Below, piece by piece: positions 26,401 through 36,343 of a stretch of DNA of 64,000 nucleotides. Position 1 is the stretch's first letter, and every line of letters starts with the position of its first letter. The position numbers were made by a program, and so were the translations under genes. The notes under the pieces were generated by a model. It was not told where the DNA came from. It did not search any database and saw only the letters and a list, made by a program, of their open reading frames with translations. The stretch is from Haemophilus paracuniculus (GTDB lineage: Bacteria > Pseudomonadota > Gammaproteobacteria > Enterobacterales > Pasteurellaceae). The stretch lies in contig NZ_MUYA01000007.1 in assembly GCF_002015115.1 (NCBI RefSeq), forward strand, positions 186,001 through 250,000, read 5' to 3'.

Positions 26401-28695
26401 CTACTTTTGCGGTGCTTGACCAAAAAGTTGTTGATACCACGCTGAATTTGGTGATCTCGCCCCTGAAACTGTCCAGTTGTCCTGCTCAAATTCGAGCTTA
26501 ATCATTCCCACTTTGGCGGTATCCCATAATTTAATCCCTCGCTGTTCAACCCGTTCCACCACCGATTGATTCGGCATTCGCCACGGGTTCCACCGCCCCG
26601 TTCCCACCACTGCTATTTGCGGTTTGGTTTGAGCTAATAAGGTTTCGCTGGTGCTGGTTTTACTGCCGTGATGAGCCAGTTGCAAAAAATCAATTTTTCC
26701 GACCGCTTGGGCAAACCGCCGCTCTTCCCCCTGCCCTGTGTCCCCCGTAAAAAGCCACTGCAAACGGTCAGATTCCGCCAAAATAATGCAAGAATCCTGA
26801 TTTTTCGCCCGCTCAACGGTTTTGTGTGGGAAGATCGACGTTAAGCGAAATTCGCCAAATTGCCACTGTTGCCCTGCTACACAAGGCTCAGGGGATTTAT
26901 CCCCATAGCGAATTTTGCTCGATGAAATCAATTTTGCTTGCGGAAAGGCAGTCAGCAAATCCACCACCCCACCCGAATGATCGTTATCATCGTGGCTTAA
27001 AAAAATCGCGGCTAACTCAATCCCCTCTCGCCTGAGGTAAGGCAAAATTTCCAACTTCGCCATTGAATTTCGCTGTTGTGCCTCGCCCCAACTTCCGCCA
27101 GAATCAAACATCACCGCCTTTTTCTGCCCCTGCTCGTGATAGACCAACGCCATTGCCAAGCCTTGCCCCACATCAAACATAAGCCACTGCGAGGGATCTT
27201 TTTTCCAACGCAATCCCCAAAAACCAAGCTGAAAAATCAAGGAAATTATCGCCATTCTTAACCAATAAATTCGTGATTTTTGATAGAGCCAGCCGTATAA
27301 AATCGCCAAAATCATTCCATTCAACCCAACTAGCAACCATTGTTGCTGGCGACTGAATATCCACCAAAAATCCGCCATTGGGGTAAGGATTATCAGGCTT
27401 TGTTGAGCCAACCAACCGGCAAGCTGCCAACTCAAAAAGAGATTATCTGTGAGCAAACTGATTAAAATCAACGGAACAAGCACGAGGCTATACAACGGCA
27501 CGATCAACAAATTCGCCAGCAGAGCCAACGGTGTGCTGCCCTCAAAGAAAAAGAATTGTACGGGGGCAAAAATCAGCCCAATTCCTAACTGCAAATGGAC
27601 CAACCCGACCAGCAAGCGGGTAGATTTCGAGAAATTTCGCCCTAGCCGAGCTTGCCATTGGGAAAGAGAAAAATAGCGATACCAGAAAATCAAACTCGCC
27701 ACCGCCAAAATGGACAGCCAAAAACTTTCGGACAGGATCGCCAGCGGATCAAATAACAGCAACACCGCCACCACTCGCCACCAAAGCTGCCACGCCGAAT
27801 AGTGGCGGCGGGCAAATCGGCAGAGCAACACCACGCTGATCGCCAGCAAAGCTCGCAAGGTTGGCACGGAAAATCCTGCCAGAAAGCTATATTCCACCGC
27901 CAACAGAAAACCGACCGCATAGGGCAAAATTAGCGGTAATCGTACCGCTTGCAGAGGGAAAAATCGCCACCCCCCCCATAGCCCAAGCTTGGCGATCCAA
28001 AAGCCGATCCCCATTGCAAGGGCGATGTGCAAACCCGAAATCGCAATTAAATGGGCGGTGGTGGTTTGCTGGAAAATCGTCCATTGCTCGTTCGGCAGCC
28101 ACGCCCGCTCGCCAAAGGCTAAGGCGAGCAACAGCCCTTGGGTGGCAAGATTTTCCGTCTGCTGAAAAGTGCGGTAAAACCATTGGGTGCGTAACGGAAA
28201 GGTGGTTTGCGGTAAGATTTCAGCCTGTTTAACGGTTGCCGTAGCGGTCAATTTTTGAGCCAACAGCCACCGCTGGCGAGAGAAATTGCCCTCATTCAAC
28301 CGCCCCGAAATCGGGCGTAAATTGAGTTGAGCTTGATAAAGCTGATTGAGTTTTAACGGCGTTTCCGCCTGCCAATTCAGATAAATCGACTCGCCAGAAT
28401 CGAGTTTGGCGATTGCCGTTTGATAGGGATTTTGGTCAAGGATCTTGACGATCTCAATCCGTTGAGAAGATTTTTGGGCGGAAACTTGATTAGCCCGTTC
28501 CGCCAGCTGAACCACTTGCCCATAACTCAATGCCACCGCCCCTGCAACCACCGCATAAAGCCATTTTCGCCGCAAGATCGCCACCAATAGCGACAAAATC
28601 GCTCCATAAGCCACCCAATTCAGCCCCACTTGTGGCAACCACAAAATCGGCAACAACGCCAAACAAAATCCAACACACGCCCGATCTAAATTCAT
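26401..28695 (-). CDS. comEC: DNA uptake channel ComEC/Rec2
   Basis: 764 residues, full length. N-terminal membrane segments with an OB-fold-like region, then the competence domain with many transmembrane helices (TTTAHLIAISGLHIALAMG is the family signature near residue 220), then a C-terminal metallo-beta-lactamase-like domain (FDVGQGLAM, FLSHDDNDHSGGV, TGDTGQGEE, LAHHGSKTS). It moves transforming single-strand DNA across the inner membrane. Rec2 is a CRP-S/Sxy-controlled competence gene in H. influenzae, and a candidate element lies at 28761-28776. Confidence 0.95.
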   Translation of the reverse strand: MNLDRACVGFCLALLPILWLPQVGLNWVAYGAILSLLVAILRRKWLYAVVAGAVALSYGQVVQLAERANQVSAQKSSQRIEIVKILDQNPYQTAIAKLDSGESIYLNWQAETPLKLNQLYQAQLNLRPISGRLNEGNFSRQRWLLAQKLTATATVKQAEILPQTTFPLRTQWFYRTFQQTENLATQGLLLALAFGERAWLPNEQWTIFQQTTTAHLIAISGLHIALAMGIGFWIAKLGLWGGWRFFPLQAVRLPLILPYAVGFLLAVEYSFLAGFSVPTLRALLAISVVLLCRFARRHYSAWQLWWRVVAVLLLFDPLAILSESFWLSILAVASLIFWYRYFSLSQWQARLGRNFSKSTRLLVGLVHLQLGIGLIFAPVQFFFFEGSTPLALLANLLIVPLYSLVLVPLILISLLTDNLFLSWQLAGWLAQQSLIILTPMADFWWIFSRQQQWLLVGLNGMILAILYGWLYQKSRIYWLRMAIISLIFQLGFWGLRWKKDPSQWLMFDVGQGLAMALVYHEQGQKKAVMFDSGGSWGEAQQRNSMAKLEILPYLRREGIELAAIFLSHDDNDHSGGVVDLLTAFPQAKLISSSKIRYGDKSPEPCVAGQQWQFGEFRLTSIFPHKTVERAKNQDSCIILAESDRLQWLFTGDTGQGEERRFAQAVGKIDFLQLAHHGSKTSTSETLLAQTKPQIAVVGTGRWNPWRMPNQSVVERVEQRGIKLWDTAKVGMIKLEFEQDNWTVSGARSPNSAWYQQLFGQAPQK

Positions 28696-28760
28696 CTTCC
28701 CCTCTCTTGACGGAAAGTATGCCGAATTTTTGAATGGCTGTCTGAATGGATTGTGAATTA

Positions 28761-28776
28761 GTCGATCGGGATCACA
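28761..28776. promoter_or_regulatory. CRP/CRP-S-like element between comEC and an unknown gene
   Basis: On the plus strand: GTCGA-TCGGGA-TCACA, then AAAATT and an inverted uptake core. Same type as the elements before sbcB and the RelA/SpoT-HD cassette. It lies 73 bp upstream of comEC and about 100 bp upstream of the 28872 gene. Its asymmetry, compared with the other two copies, points toward the plus-strand gene, although comEC is the known competence gene. Confidence 0.5.
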
Positions 28777-28871
28777 AAATTCGATGAAATCGAACCGCTT
28801 GTGTTTACTTTATTGCCATTAAAGCATTGCTATGTTTACAATAACGACATCTTTACTTCGAGGGGGAAATA

Positions 28872-29156
28872 ATGCGTATTACACTCAATGTAGCGAAAGT
28901 TGTGTGGGGTATATCTATGACCGTTTTTACAATTTGGCTAAGTTGTGAACTTTTTGCCCCTCTATTAATTCATTTATTTTCATCTGACCTAAGTTGGTTT
29001 GCTTTCCTGTTGGCATTCTTGACAAGTTTATTCTTTATAATTGCTGTATGGGGATTTTTGGGCTACGGAATATCAATTATTGCAACTGCCACAGGATTTG
29101 CATTAGGGCTGATCGTAGAAATGTTGGTGTGGTGCTATCGTAAAATTCGCTTATGA
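28872..29156 (+). CDS. Unknown small membrane protein
   Basis: 94 residues with three likely transmembrane helices (about 8-35, 40-63, 66-88) and a basic C-terminus (CYRKIRL). No family recognised. SD GAGGGGGAAATA before the ATG. It overlaps the next gene by ATGA, so the two probably act together. Confidence 0.6.
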   Translation: MRITLNVAKVVWGISMTVFTIWLSCELFAPLLIHLFSSDLSWFAFLLAFLTSLFFIIAVWGFLGYGISIIATATGFALGLIVEMLVWCYRKIRL

Positions 29157-29761
29157 TTTATGAATTAAAAACAGAACTTCGATATAAACTGCGTATTGCA
29201 ATGGCGAGCTTTTGGGACGATGATGATTTTGAAGTCAGCATCAATGTTACCCCTGATTTCGATGGATATAACCGCAATGTGGATGATGATTGCGTTGTTA
29301 TTGATTTTGATCTTCTCTTTACCTCTCTCAATCGAGAGATGGAAGCCTATTTTTTGACTTGTGAGTGCGGTGTGTCTGAGGATGTTGGAATCGATGCCCC
29401 AATTACCTCAAAAATATTAAACGATACTATCATTTGGGATATTCCCATTGAAGATTATGGTGATATTTTGGCTAAACCCTATTCCAACTATTCAGAAGGT
29501 ATTTTGCGTTTAATCTTTGATAAAACCCAATATACGCAAGCTACTTTCCAACTGATTCGAGAGCTAAAATTACTCGCCAAAGAGGGGATCAAGACAGCAG
29601 GTTTAACCGAACAGGATTTTACGTGTTCTTATGGTATGGCGGATTGGTTCTTGCCTAAGCTAGCTACAAAATATGCCCATATCACTCATTTACCGATTAA
29701 AACATTCAATCCTTATGACTGTTCTTCCCTTGATTTTATTGAAAAATATCCTGTTGATTAA
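29153..29761 (+). CDS. Unknown acidic protein
   Basis: 202 residues, soluble and acidic (DDDDFEVSINVTPDFD, DCVVIDFDLLF). No family recognised and no catalytic motif seen. Translationally coupled to the small membrane protein before it (ATGA). Such a pair of one tiny membrane protein and one cytoplasmic acidic protein could be an immunity or defence unit, but this is speculation. Confidence 0.6.
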   Translation: MIYELKTELRYKLRIAMASFWDDDDFEVSINVTPDFDGYNRNVDDDCVVIDFDLLFTSLNREMEAYFLTCECGVSEDVGIDAPITSKILNDTIIWDIPIEDYGDILAKPYSNYSEGILRLIFDKTQYTQATFQLIRELKLLAKEGIKTAGLTEQDFTCSYGMADWFLPKLATKYAHITHLPIKTFNPYDCSSLDFIEKYPVD

Positions 29762-29791
29762 AATATTGCTTGGGCGTATAGCTTAGCCCAT

Positions 29792-29875
29792 AGCCTGTAA
29801 TAATAGTTTCCTAATGGTAAAGGTCGTGGGCTTAGTCCACCTTATGCGGTTCGAATCCGACGTTTATTACAGGCT
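29792..29875 (+). ncRNA. tRNA-like cloverleaf with a 12-bp closing stem
   Basis: A perfect 12-bp stem (29792-29803 with 29864-29875) encloses three arms. D-like: CCT/AGG with loop AATGGTAA, containing the GG pair. Anticodon-like: GTGG/CCAC with 7-nt loop GCTTAGT. T-like: ATGCGG with CCG(A)CGT around loop TTCGAAT, a perfect T-loop. The centre of the anticodon loop reads TTA, which would pair with the ochre codon UAA; position 33 is C, not U. No CCA end, and the closing stem is too long for a normal tRNA. It may be a decayed tRNA, a tRNA mimic or a regulatory RNA. Between 29762 and 29964 there is no ORF. Confidence 0.4.
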
Positions 29876-29964
29876 TCCTCAACGATTTGAAACCTTTCAA
29901 ACTTTTCTTATTTACTTCCCTGCCTTTCTAAAAAACAAAATTATGACTTTATCCCACCGCTTGC

Positions 29965-30678
29965 CTAACCACTTTTAAGGCGATTCGGCAAGATCCCTTG
30001 AAATAATTCTCGGCTTTTGAGGGGTTGAGAGCCGAGGTAGGGTTTAAGGGCGAGGCGGGTGAAGCGTTTGGCGGCTTGTTGGGTGGATTTGTCGGTAAAG
30101 TCGAAGGCTTCAAATGCCAGCAAATCTTTACCGAGAAAGCTAAGGTTATTTTGCAGTAACGAGGCGATAAAGCCCTGATTTTCACGGAATTGATACCACA
30201 TTTGCGGATCGACTGGCTCGCCCGTGGCGGCACAATGGGCGAAATCCACCCCGTAGCCAAGGGCTTTTAGCACCCGAAATTCAAAGGTGCGTAACGCAGG
30301 TTCGACATTGTCGCCGTGGCTGGCGAGTTGGGTGAGGCAATGCAGATAGTGCTGAAAAAGCTCGGGATAAGCGGTCTGTTGTTCCAATACTCTTGCCAGC
30401 ACTTCGTTTACATAAAATCCGCTGTATAACGCCAGCGTTTGCATTGGTAAGGCGATTGAAACGGGATCGGCTTTGGTGAGGGTTTTGAGTTCGCCTCGTC
30501 CTGACCATTGCAGAAGTAGAGGGGTGAAAGGTTGCAACACGGCTTTGAGCGGCGAGCGAGGTCGTCTCGCCCCCTTGGCAAGCAGGGTAATTCGCCCCTG
30601 CTCTTCCGTAAAAAAATCCACCAACAGGCTCGTTTCGCTGTATTCCCTGCGGTGTAGCACAAAGCCGCGTTGCAACAT
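29965..30678 (-). CDS. recO: DNA repair protein RecO
   Basis: 237 residues. N-terminal OB fold ([33 protein letters not shown]) and an alpha-helical C-terminal domain. RecO anneals single strands and loads RecA on SSB-coated DNA with RecR. Its ATG overlaps the era stop (TAATG), the usual era-recO order. Confidence 0.95.
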   Translation of the reverse strand: MLQRGFVLHRREYSETSLLVDFFTEEQGRITLLAKGARRPRSPLKAVLQPFTPLLLQWSGRGELKTLTKADPVSIALPMQTLALYSGFYVNEVLARVLEQQTAYPELFQHYLHCLTQLASHGDNVEPALRTFEFRVLKALGYGVDFAHCAATGEPVDPQMWYQFRENQGFIASLLQNNLSFLGKDLLAFEAFDFTDKSTQQAAKRFTRLALKPYLGSQPLKSRELFQGILPNRLKSG

Positions 30679-31580
30679 TATTCGTCAATATAGCCTAAAC
30701 TTCTTAACGCACGTTCGTCGTCCGCCCAGCCTGCTTTGACTTTGACCCACAATTCCAAATGGACCTTATTATCAAACAGGCGTTCCATATCCGCTCTCGC
30801 TTCGGTGCCAATCACTTTGATCTTCTGTCCACGGTTACCGATCACCATTTTTTTCTGCCCCTCACGTTCCACAAGGATCAAACCGTTGATCTCGTAAGTG
30901 CCACGCTCGTTGGTTTTAAACTGCTCGATTTCCACCGTTACCGAATACGGCAGCTCATCGCCCATAAAACGCATTAGCTTTTCACGGATAATTTCCGATG
31001 CCATAAAGCGTTGCGAACGGTCGGTAACGTATTCCTCTGGGAAATGATGCACGCCCTCACGCAGGGAAGATCGCACGATCTGTTGCAACACATTGACGTT
31101 ATCGCCCTTTTCGGCAGACATCGGCAAAATCTCTTTAAAATCAAACTTTTGCGAAAGCATTGTGATGTGCGGCAACAGTTCCTCTTTCTCTTTGATGTTG
31201 TCGATCTTGTTGATCGCCAACACCACGGGGGCTTTGGCTTGACGCAGTTTGTTTAGCACCATTTCGTCATCGTCCGTCCATTTCGTGCCTTCCACCACGA
31301 ACACGACCAAATCCACATCGCCAATCGCACTACTCGCCGCACGGTTCATCAAGCGGTTAATCGCCCGTTTTTCTTCAATGTGCAACCCAGGGGTGTCCAC
31401 ATAAATCGCTTGATATTGATCTTCAGTGTGAATGCCAACAATGCGGTGGCGAGTGGTTTGGGCTTTGCGAGAGGTGATCGAAATTTTCTGCCCCAAAATT
31501 TTGTTGAGTAGGGTCGATTTCCCCACATTCGGGCGACCGACAATGGCAATAAAGCCACAATAAGTTGTTTGTTCTGTCAT
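30678..31580 (-). CDS. era: GTPase Era
   Basis: 300 residues. G domain: [12 protein letters not shown] (G1), DTPGLH (G3), [12 protein letters not shown] (G4 NKxD), and the C-terminal KH domain ([18 protein letters not shown]). Era binds the 3' end of 16S rRNA and helps mature the 30S subunit. Cotranscribed with recO. Confidence 0.97.
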   Translation of the reverse strand: MTEQTTYCGFIAIVGRPNVGKSTLLNKILGQKISITSRKAQTTRHRIVGIHTEDQYQAIYVDTPGLHIEEKRAINRLMNRAASSAIGDVDLVVFVVEGTKWTDDDEMVLNKLRQAKAPVVLAINKIDNIKEKEELLPHITMLSQKFDFKEILPMSAEKGDNVNVLQQIVRSSLREGVHHFPEEYVTDRSQRFMASEIIREKLMRFMGDELPYSVTVEIEQFKTNERGTYEINGLILVEREGQKKMVIGNRGQKIKVIGTEARADMERLFDNKVHLELWVKVKAGWADDERALRSLGYIDE

Positions 31581-31625
31581 TGTTATTCTCTGATTAAAAT
31601 TTCAAAAAATCTAACCGCTTGCACG

Positions 31626-33131
31626 CTAAGAAAAGGCAAGGGTAATCCCTAATTCCGCCAAAATGGCTTTTTCTTCTTGTAAATCGTTCAAGACAAGCGG
31701 GTTGTTTACTAAAAAATTTGGCTCAAAACGCAACTGCCATTCGTGGCGTTGGGTGTTGAGCTGTAAGGTCTTCGGCGTTATCGTGGCTTGACGCGAGCGA
31801 TTGAGCAAAATCGCCAAACGGAAGACGCACAAAAGCGTGAGTATGTCGCGATATTGATAACGATTGATACTGCGAATATCCCTTTTTTGCACCGTTTTGA
31901 GATGAAAACGGATCAACATCGTCAGCAGGGATTGCTGTTCGTAATCAAAACCCGGCAAAATGGTTTGCGAAATAATGTAAGCGGAATGTTTGTGCAAATT
32001 GAGGTGGTTAATCACGATCCCAACCTCGTGCAGTTGGCTAACCCATTTCAGCATTGAACGCAATTCGTCCCCTTGACGGCGATTTTTCCAGACGGTTACT
32101 TGCTCAAACAGTTGCAAAGCGGTCTGTTCAACCCTTTTCGCTTGGGCGACATCAATATCAAACTGTTTCGCCAAAGCATCAGCGGTGCGTTGGCGAATAT
32201 CGTCCACTTGGAATTGGCGTTCCAAGCCATACATCACCCCCTCACGCAACGCCCCGTCTGAATAACGCATTGATTGAATTTCAAAGGTGTGGAACAACGC
32301 CAACAAAATCGCTAAGCCAGGCACAAGCACATCGGCACGCTCTTCTAATAATCCGTTGAGTTCAATCTGTTTTAGCGAGGGGAATTGCAAACAGCGTTCA
32401 ATCAAAGTTTGCAAGCGAGGTTCGGTAATCAAGCCGTCTCTATATTGGTTTGCCAACAGCACTTTATGCACGGTTTTGATCGTGCCAGACGAGCCTAAAA
32501 CATTCCGCCAGCCAAGTTCGCAGTAATCCTGTTTGAGATCAGCAATTTTCGCCATTGCGTGCTGGTAGGCTTGCTCAAATTGGGCTTGGCTCAACGTGCC
32601 ATTTTCAAAAAAACGCTTGGCAAAACTCACGCAGCCCATATGGCGACTTTCCGCCCGTAATGGCGTGAAATCATCGCCAATTGCCATTTCCGTTGAGCCG
32701 CCGCCAATATCCACCACCAATTTTCGCCCTTTTTCGGGTTGCGTATGGCTAACCCCCGAATAAATTAAGCGGGCTTCTTCCTCGCCAGCAATAATTTCAA
32801 TCGGGTAAGGAAAAACCGCTTGGGCTTGGGCGAGGAAATCCGCTTTATTCACCGCTCGGCGTAAGGTGTAAGTGCCAACCACTTTCACATTTTCAGGGGC
32901 AAAGCCTTTCAAGCGGTCGGCAAACAACGCCAAACACGCCACCCCACGCTCAATCGCTGCCTGACTTAGCACCTGCTGACTGTCCAAACCGTCCGCCAAC
33001 CGCACACGGCGTTTCAAGCGTGAAAGAATTTGGATCGAACCATTCACAATACGGGCAATGATCATATGGAAACTGTTCGATCCGAGATCAATCGCGGCAA
33101 ATTCTCTGGGTGGGGCGACAGGCTTAGTCAT
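31626..33131 (-). CDS. ppx: Exopolyphosphatase / guanosine pentaphosphate phosphatase
   Basis: 501 residues from ATG at 33131 (AAGGA 8 nt upstream); the longer frame begins at a TTG and was rejected. ASKHA-type phosphatase motifs: FAAIDLGSNSFHMIIARI, AGEEEARLIYSGV, LVVDIGGGSTEMAIG. The C-terminal part is an HD-like domain (QLHEVGIVINH, HKHSAYII). Ppx and GppA are close paralogues: one releases phosphate from polyphosphate, the other converts pppGpp to ppGpp. Which activity dominates cannot be read here. Confidence 0.9.
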   Translation of the reverse strand: MTKPVAPPREFAAIDLGSNSFHMIIARIVNGSIQILSRLKRRVRLADGLDSQQVLSQAAIERGVACLALFADRLKGFAPENVKVVGTYTLRRAVNKADFLAQAQAVFPYPIEIIAGEEEARLIYSGVSHTQPEKGRKLVVDIGGGSTEMAIGDDFTPLRAESRHMGCVSFAKRFFENGTLSQAQFEQAYQHAMAKIADLKQDYCELGWRNVLGSSGTIKTVHKVLLANQYRDGLITEPRLQTLIERCLQFPSLKQIELNGLLEERADVLVPGLAILLALFHTFEIQSMRYSDGALREGVMYGLERQFQVDDIRQRTADALAKQFDIDVAQAKRVEQTALQLFEQVTVWKNRRQGDELRSMLKWVSQLHEVGIVINHLNLHKHSAYIISQTILPGFDYEQQSLLTMLIRFHLKTVQKRDIRSINRYQYRDILTLLCVFRLAILLNRSRQATITPKTLQLNTQRHEWQLRFEPNFLVNNPLVLNDLQEEKAILAELGITLAFS

Positions 33132-33252
33132 TGGGACATTCCTTTTCAAACGAAATTGGGGGCGATTCTAGCATTTCTCGGCAATTTCTGCACCGAAATT
33201 ACAAGGCTAATTTCCAGAAAAAAGCCATTTAATTTTAAAATTAAAATAAATC

Positions 33253-33268
33253 TGTGAACTGGCTCACA
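33253..33268 (+). promoter_or_regulatory. Perfect CRP site
   Basis: TGTGA-ACTGGC-TCACA, a perfect match to the CRP consensus arms, lies 83 bp upstream of the ROK regulator and about 120 bp upstream of the divergent ppx gene. Confidence 0.75.
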
Positions 33269-33350
33269 AAAACGAAATCATTTGATTGCGATTTAGGCAA
33301 AAAGTCGCACAATACGCCCATTATAAGAAAGAAAAGGAATAACAACCGAA

Positions 33351-34541
33351 ATGGACGGCTTAAATTTTAAAAGTAGAACGGAATATCTTGGCTCAATTTT
33401 CCGCTTAATTGAGCAATTTGAATTGATTTCTCGCACCGATCTCGCCAAATTATCAGGGCTTGCCCCTGCCACTATTACCAATCTCACAAAATTGTTGATC
33501 GATCACCGTTTTGTGTTGGAACGCACCACCCAAGCCAGTACCTCACGGGGTCGCCCTGCGGTGGGGTTAGCGGTTTCGCCCCTCTATTGGAAATTGTTGA
33601 GTGTCGTGATCAGCGAAAGCCAGCTCACCCTTTCATTGAGCGAGCTTGACGACACTTTACTGGCAGAACAGCATTATTTTCTCGACCTTAACCTACCGCT
33701 TGCAGAATGGATCAGCAACAAGATCCTCACGTTCAAGCAAGCCCACTGCGAGCCAGACCAACCGCTACTTGCGGTTTCGATTAGCGTGCGTGGCAAAATC
33801 GATCCGAGTAAAACGGCAATTATCCAACTCGGCTCAACCCCGCTACATTGCCCGATTGTGGAAACCCTCGCCCCGCAGTTGGAATGTCCGCTGCTGTTAA
33901 ATGAACATTTTCAGCTCTGGCTTTTGACGGAATCCACCAAAGGCAGTTTGATTCGCCACCATAATGCGATTTTCCTCGAATTGAGCGAGCAAATTCGCCT
34001 TAGCGTTCTCGTCAAAGGCGAGCTGTTGCATAAACGGGCGAAAATGAACGTGGACAAAATGCTAATGCCGCCGTTTAGCGAACTCAGCGAGCAAATTTAC
34101 CCCGAATTGCCGCCGATTGAACGCTATCAATTACACAATCAAATCAGCCTGTCGGCACTATTGCGTTTGATTGATCGCCATTTACCCAATTCGCACACTA
34201 CAAGCGGTGCGAAAATTGATTTTTTCTGCCAGCAAGTGCAACAACAAAACGCCAATGCACTGCGGATTTTGAATCACCTCAGCCAAAATCTCGCCTATAT
34301 GCTGATGAATTTAACCAACCTCTTTTCGGTGGAAAAAATTATGCTCAATTCGCCGTTTTCGGCGATCAAAAATGTGCTGTTTGAGCAGGTTTCCCACCAT
34401 TTGCAACAGCATTTATTAGGGGAAGATCGGGTGGTGGATCTGGTGGAAAGTCAATATGAAAAAGAGGACGGGCTGATTCCGAATATGGCGATCAAGCAAC
34501 AAATTTATGCAGGAACGCTATTCAATGGCGTGAATTTGTAG
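33351..34541 (+). CDS. ROK-family transcriptional regulator (Mlc/NagC type, no zinc motif)
   Basis: 396 residues. N-terminal winged helix-turn-helix (LISRTDLAKLSGLAPATITN, about 25-45), followed by a ROK-like body (SISVRGKIDPSKTA). Mlc and NagC normally carry a C-x-C-G-x-x-G-C-x-E zinc motif and G-H-I/L before it; neither is found. The family represses sugar-uptake genes and senses sugar phosphates or PTS state. Loss of the zinc site suggests a changed ligand or a purely protein-sensing regulator. A perfect CRP site upstream links it to carbon control. Confidence 0.75.
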   Translation: MDGLNFKSRTEYLGSIFRLIEQFELISRTDLAKLSGLAPATITNLTKLLIDHRFVLERTTQASTSRGRPAVGLAVSPLYWKLLSVVISESQLTLSLSELDDTLLAEQHYFLDLNLPLAEWISNKILTFKQAHCEPDQPLLAVSISVRGKIDPSKTAIIQLGSTPLHCPIVETLAPQLECPLLLNEHFQLWLLTESTKGSLIRHHNAIFLELSEQIRLSVLVKGELLHKRAKMNVDKMLMPPFSELSEQIYPELPPIERYQLHNQISLSALLRLIDRHLPNSHTTSGAKIDFFCQQVQQQNANALRILNHLSQNLAYMLMNLTNLFSVEKIMLNSPFSAIKNVLFEQVSHHLQQHLLGEDRVVDLVESQYEKEDGLIPNMAIKQQIYAGTLFNGVNL

Positions 34542-34582
34542 TATGTTTATCGTCCATTTTTCAACGTAACCAACCGAAACCT

Positions 34583-34813
34583 ATGTTAAAAACGTGGCTC
34601 AAACTGACCTTACTTGCCGTTTTTTGCCTCAATCTCACCGCTTGCGGCACGATTGTCAGCCTATCAAACGGTGATTACTCGGTTTATGCGGGGGTGGGGA
34701 AAGATTTTGAAGTAATGCAACAGGGCGAGATCGTGGGCGTTCTCGCCGTGATTGATTTACCGTTGAGTTTTGTGTTAGACACCTTAATGCTGCCCGTAAC
34801 CCTCAGTAAATAA
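34583..34813 (+). CDS. Small YceK/YidQ-type lipoprotein
   Basis: 76 residues. Signal peptide LLAVFCLNLTAC with lipobox LTAC, so the Cys becomes the lipidated N-terminus. GTIVSLSNGDYSVYAGVGKD and VIDLPLSFVLDTLMLPVTL match the DUF1375 (YceK/YidQ) family of outer-membrane or inner-membrane lipoproteins of unknown role. It begins 41 nt after the ROK gene and ends 2 nt before the convergent RpiR gene. Confidence 0.85.
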   Translation: MLKTWLKLTLLAVFCLNLTACGTIVSLSNGDYSVYAGVGKDFEVMQQGEIVGVLAVIDLPLSFVLDTLMLPVTLSK

Positions 34814-34815
34814 TC

Positions 34816-35682
34816 CTACTCTACTCGACTTTCCGCAATCGCATTCAGGGTTTTCTGTTTCTGCTGTTTGGCTCGCTCTGGCTCGGCTTTGACGAGCAAG
34901 GTGTAAATCAAATCCAACACAAAAAGTTGAGCCATTTTGGTGGTAATCGAATCCCCTTGCATATAGCCTTGACGATTACCGTTAATCAGCACATAGTCCG
35001 CCACTTCGGTAATCGGCGAGCGTAAATTGTGGGTCAGAGCCACCGTTTTCGCCCCATTAAAGCGGGCAATTCGCAGGGCTTTTACCGTCTCTTCGGAACT
35101 GCCCGAATGGCTAATCCCAATCACAATGTCGCCCTGTTCCACCAACGCCGCTTGCATATACATAAAATGGTTATTGTTGCTGGAATCCGTATGCAAACCG
35201 ATTCGCATCAATTTATGTTTCGCATCTTCGGCGGTTAAGCCTGACGCCCCCATTCCAAACAGAAAAATCCGCTTGGCTTGGCGAATTTCCGTTACCACCT
35301 GTTCTAAGGTGTCGAAATTGAGCAAATTGACCGTTTCCGCAATCACATTGCCCAAACTTTGCTGTAATTTCACTGCAATTTCTTGGGGCTGATCGGAATC
35401 CAAAATCCGCCCGTCCAGCAAAGATCCATTAACCTTGGCGTGGGTGGCGATTTCAATCGCCAAATCTAATTTGAAATCGGTAAACCCTTTATAGCCCACT
35501 GTGCGACAAAAACGGATAAAAGTCGCCTCGCCCACATCAAATTGCTTTGCCACTTCGGCGAGGGAACATTGGCTGATCATTTCAGGTTGCAACAAAATCG
35601 CCGTGGCAATTTTCTTTTCGGTTTTGGTTAAACTGTTTTTCAATGCCCCGATCGTGTCTAAAATCTTGCCTCTCGCTGACAT
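34816..35682 (-). CDS. RpiR-family regulator, possibly SiaR/NanR-like
   Basis: 288 residues. An N-terminal RpiR helix-turn-helix (CSLAEVAKQFDVGEATFIRF, about 39-58) precedes a SIS sugar-phosphate domain (FLFGMGASGLTAEDAKHKL, IGISHSGSSEETVKALRIA). It sits 9 nt after a YhcH gene. YhcH/NanQ-type proteins belong to sialic acid use, and H. influenzae controls that path with an RpiR regulator and CRP; a CRP-like site lies upstream here. The sialic-acid role is inferred. Confidence 0.85.
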   Translation of the reverse strand: MSARGKILDTIGALKNSLTKTEKKIATAILLQPEMISQCSLAEVAKQFDVGEATFIRFCRTVGYKGFTDFKLDLAIEIATHAKVNGSLLDGRILDSDQPQEIAVKLQQSLGNVIAETVNLLNFDTLEQVVTEIRQAKRIFLFGMGASGLTAEDAKHKLMRIGLHTDSSNNNHFMYMQAALVEQGDIVIGISHSGSSEETVKALRIARFNGAKTVALTHNLRSPITEVADYVLINGNRQGYMQGDSITTKMAQLFVLDLIYTLLVKAEPERAKQQKQKTLNAIAESRVE

Positions 35683-35691
35683 TTTGCCCCC

Positions 35692-36177
<486 letters not shown>

Positions 36178-36266
36178 TCAAAAAATAGATTGATGATGAA
36201 GTTTACTTTCAAAGGCGATTAGCTTAAATTTTTTAACACCGAATCACAAGGGGCAAAGTTGATTTC

Positions 36267-36282
36267 TGTGATCCCTTTCGCA
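36267..36282 (-). promoter_or_regulatory. CRP-like site upstream of yhcH-rpiR
   Basis: On the minus strand TGCGA-AAGGGA-TCACA: one arm is canonical, the other has the C typical of CRP-S sites. The centre is about 115 bp upstream of the YhcH start. Confidence 0.5.
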
Positions 36283-36291
36283 AAATTGAAT

Positions 36292-36337
36292 ACAAGCGGT
36301 GGGATTTTGCCAAATTTTTCAAAATTCCACCGCTTGT
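36292..36337. terminator. Paired inverted uptake signals
   Basis: ACAAGCGGTGGGATTTTG pairs with CAAAATTCCACCGCTTGT with one mismatch in 18. It lies 7 nt after the FtsK-gamma gene stop on the minus strand and could end that transcript. Confidence 0.6.
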
Positions 36338-36343
36338 TATGGT

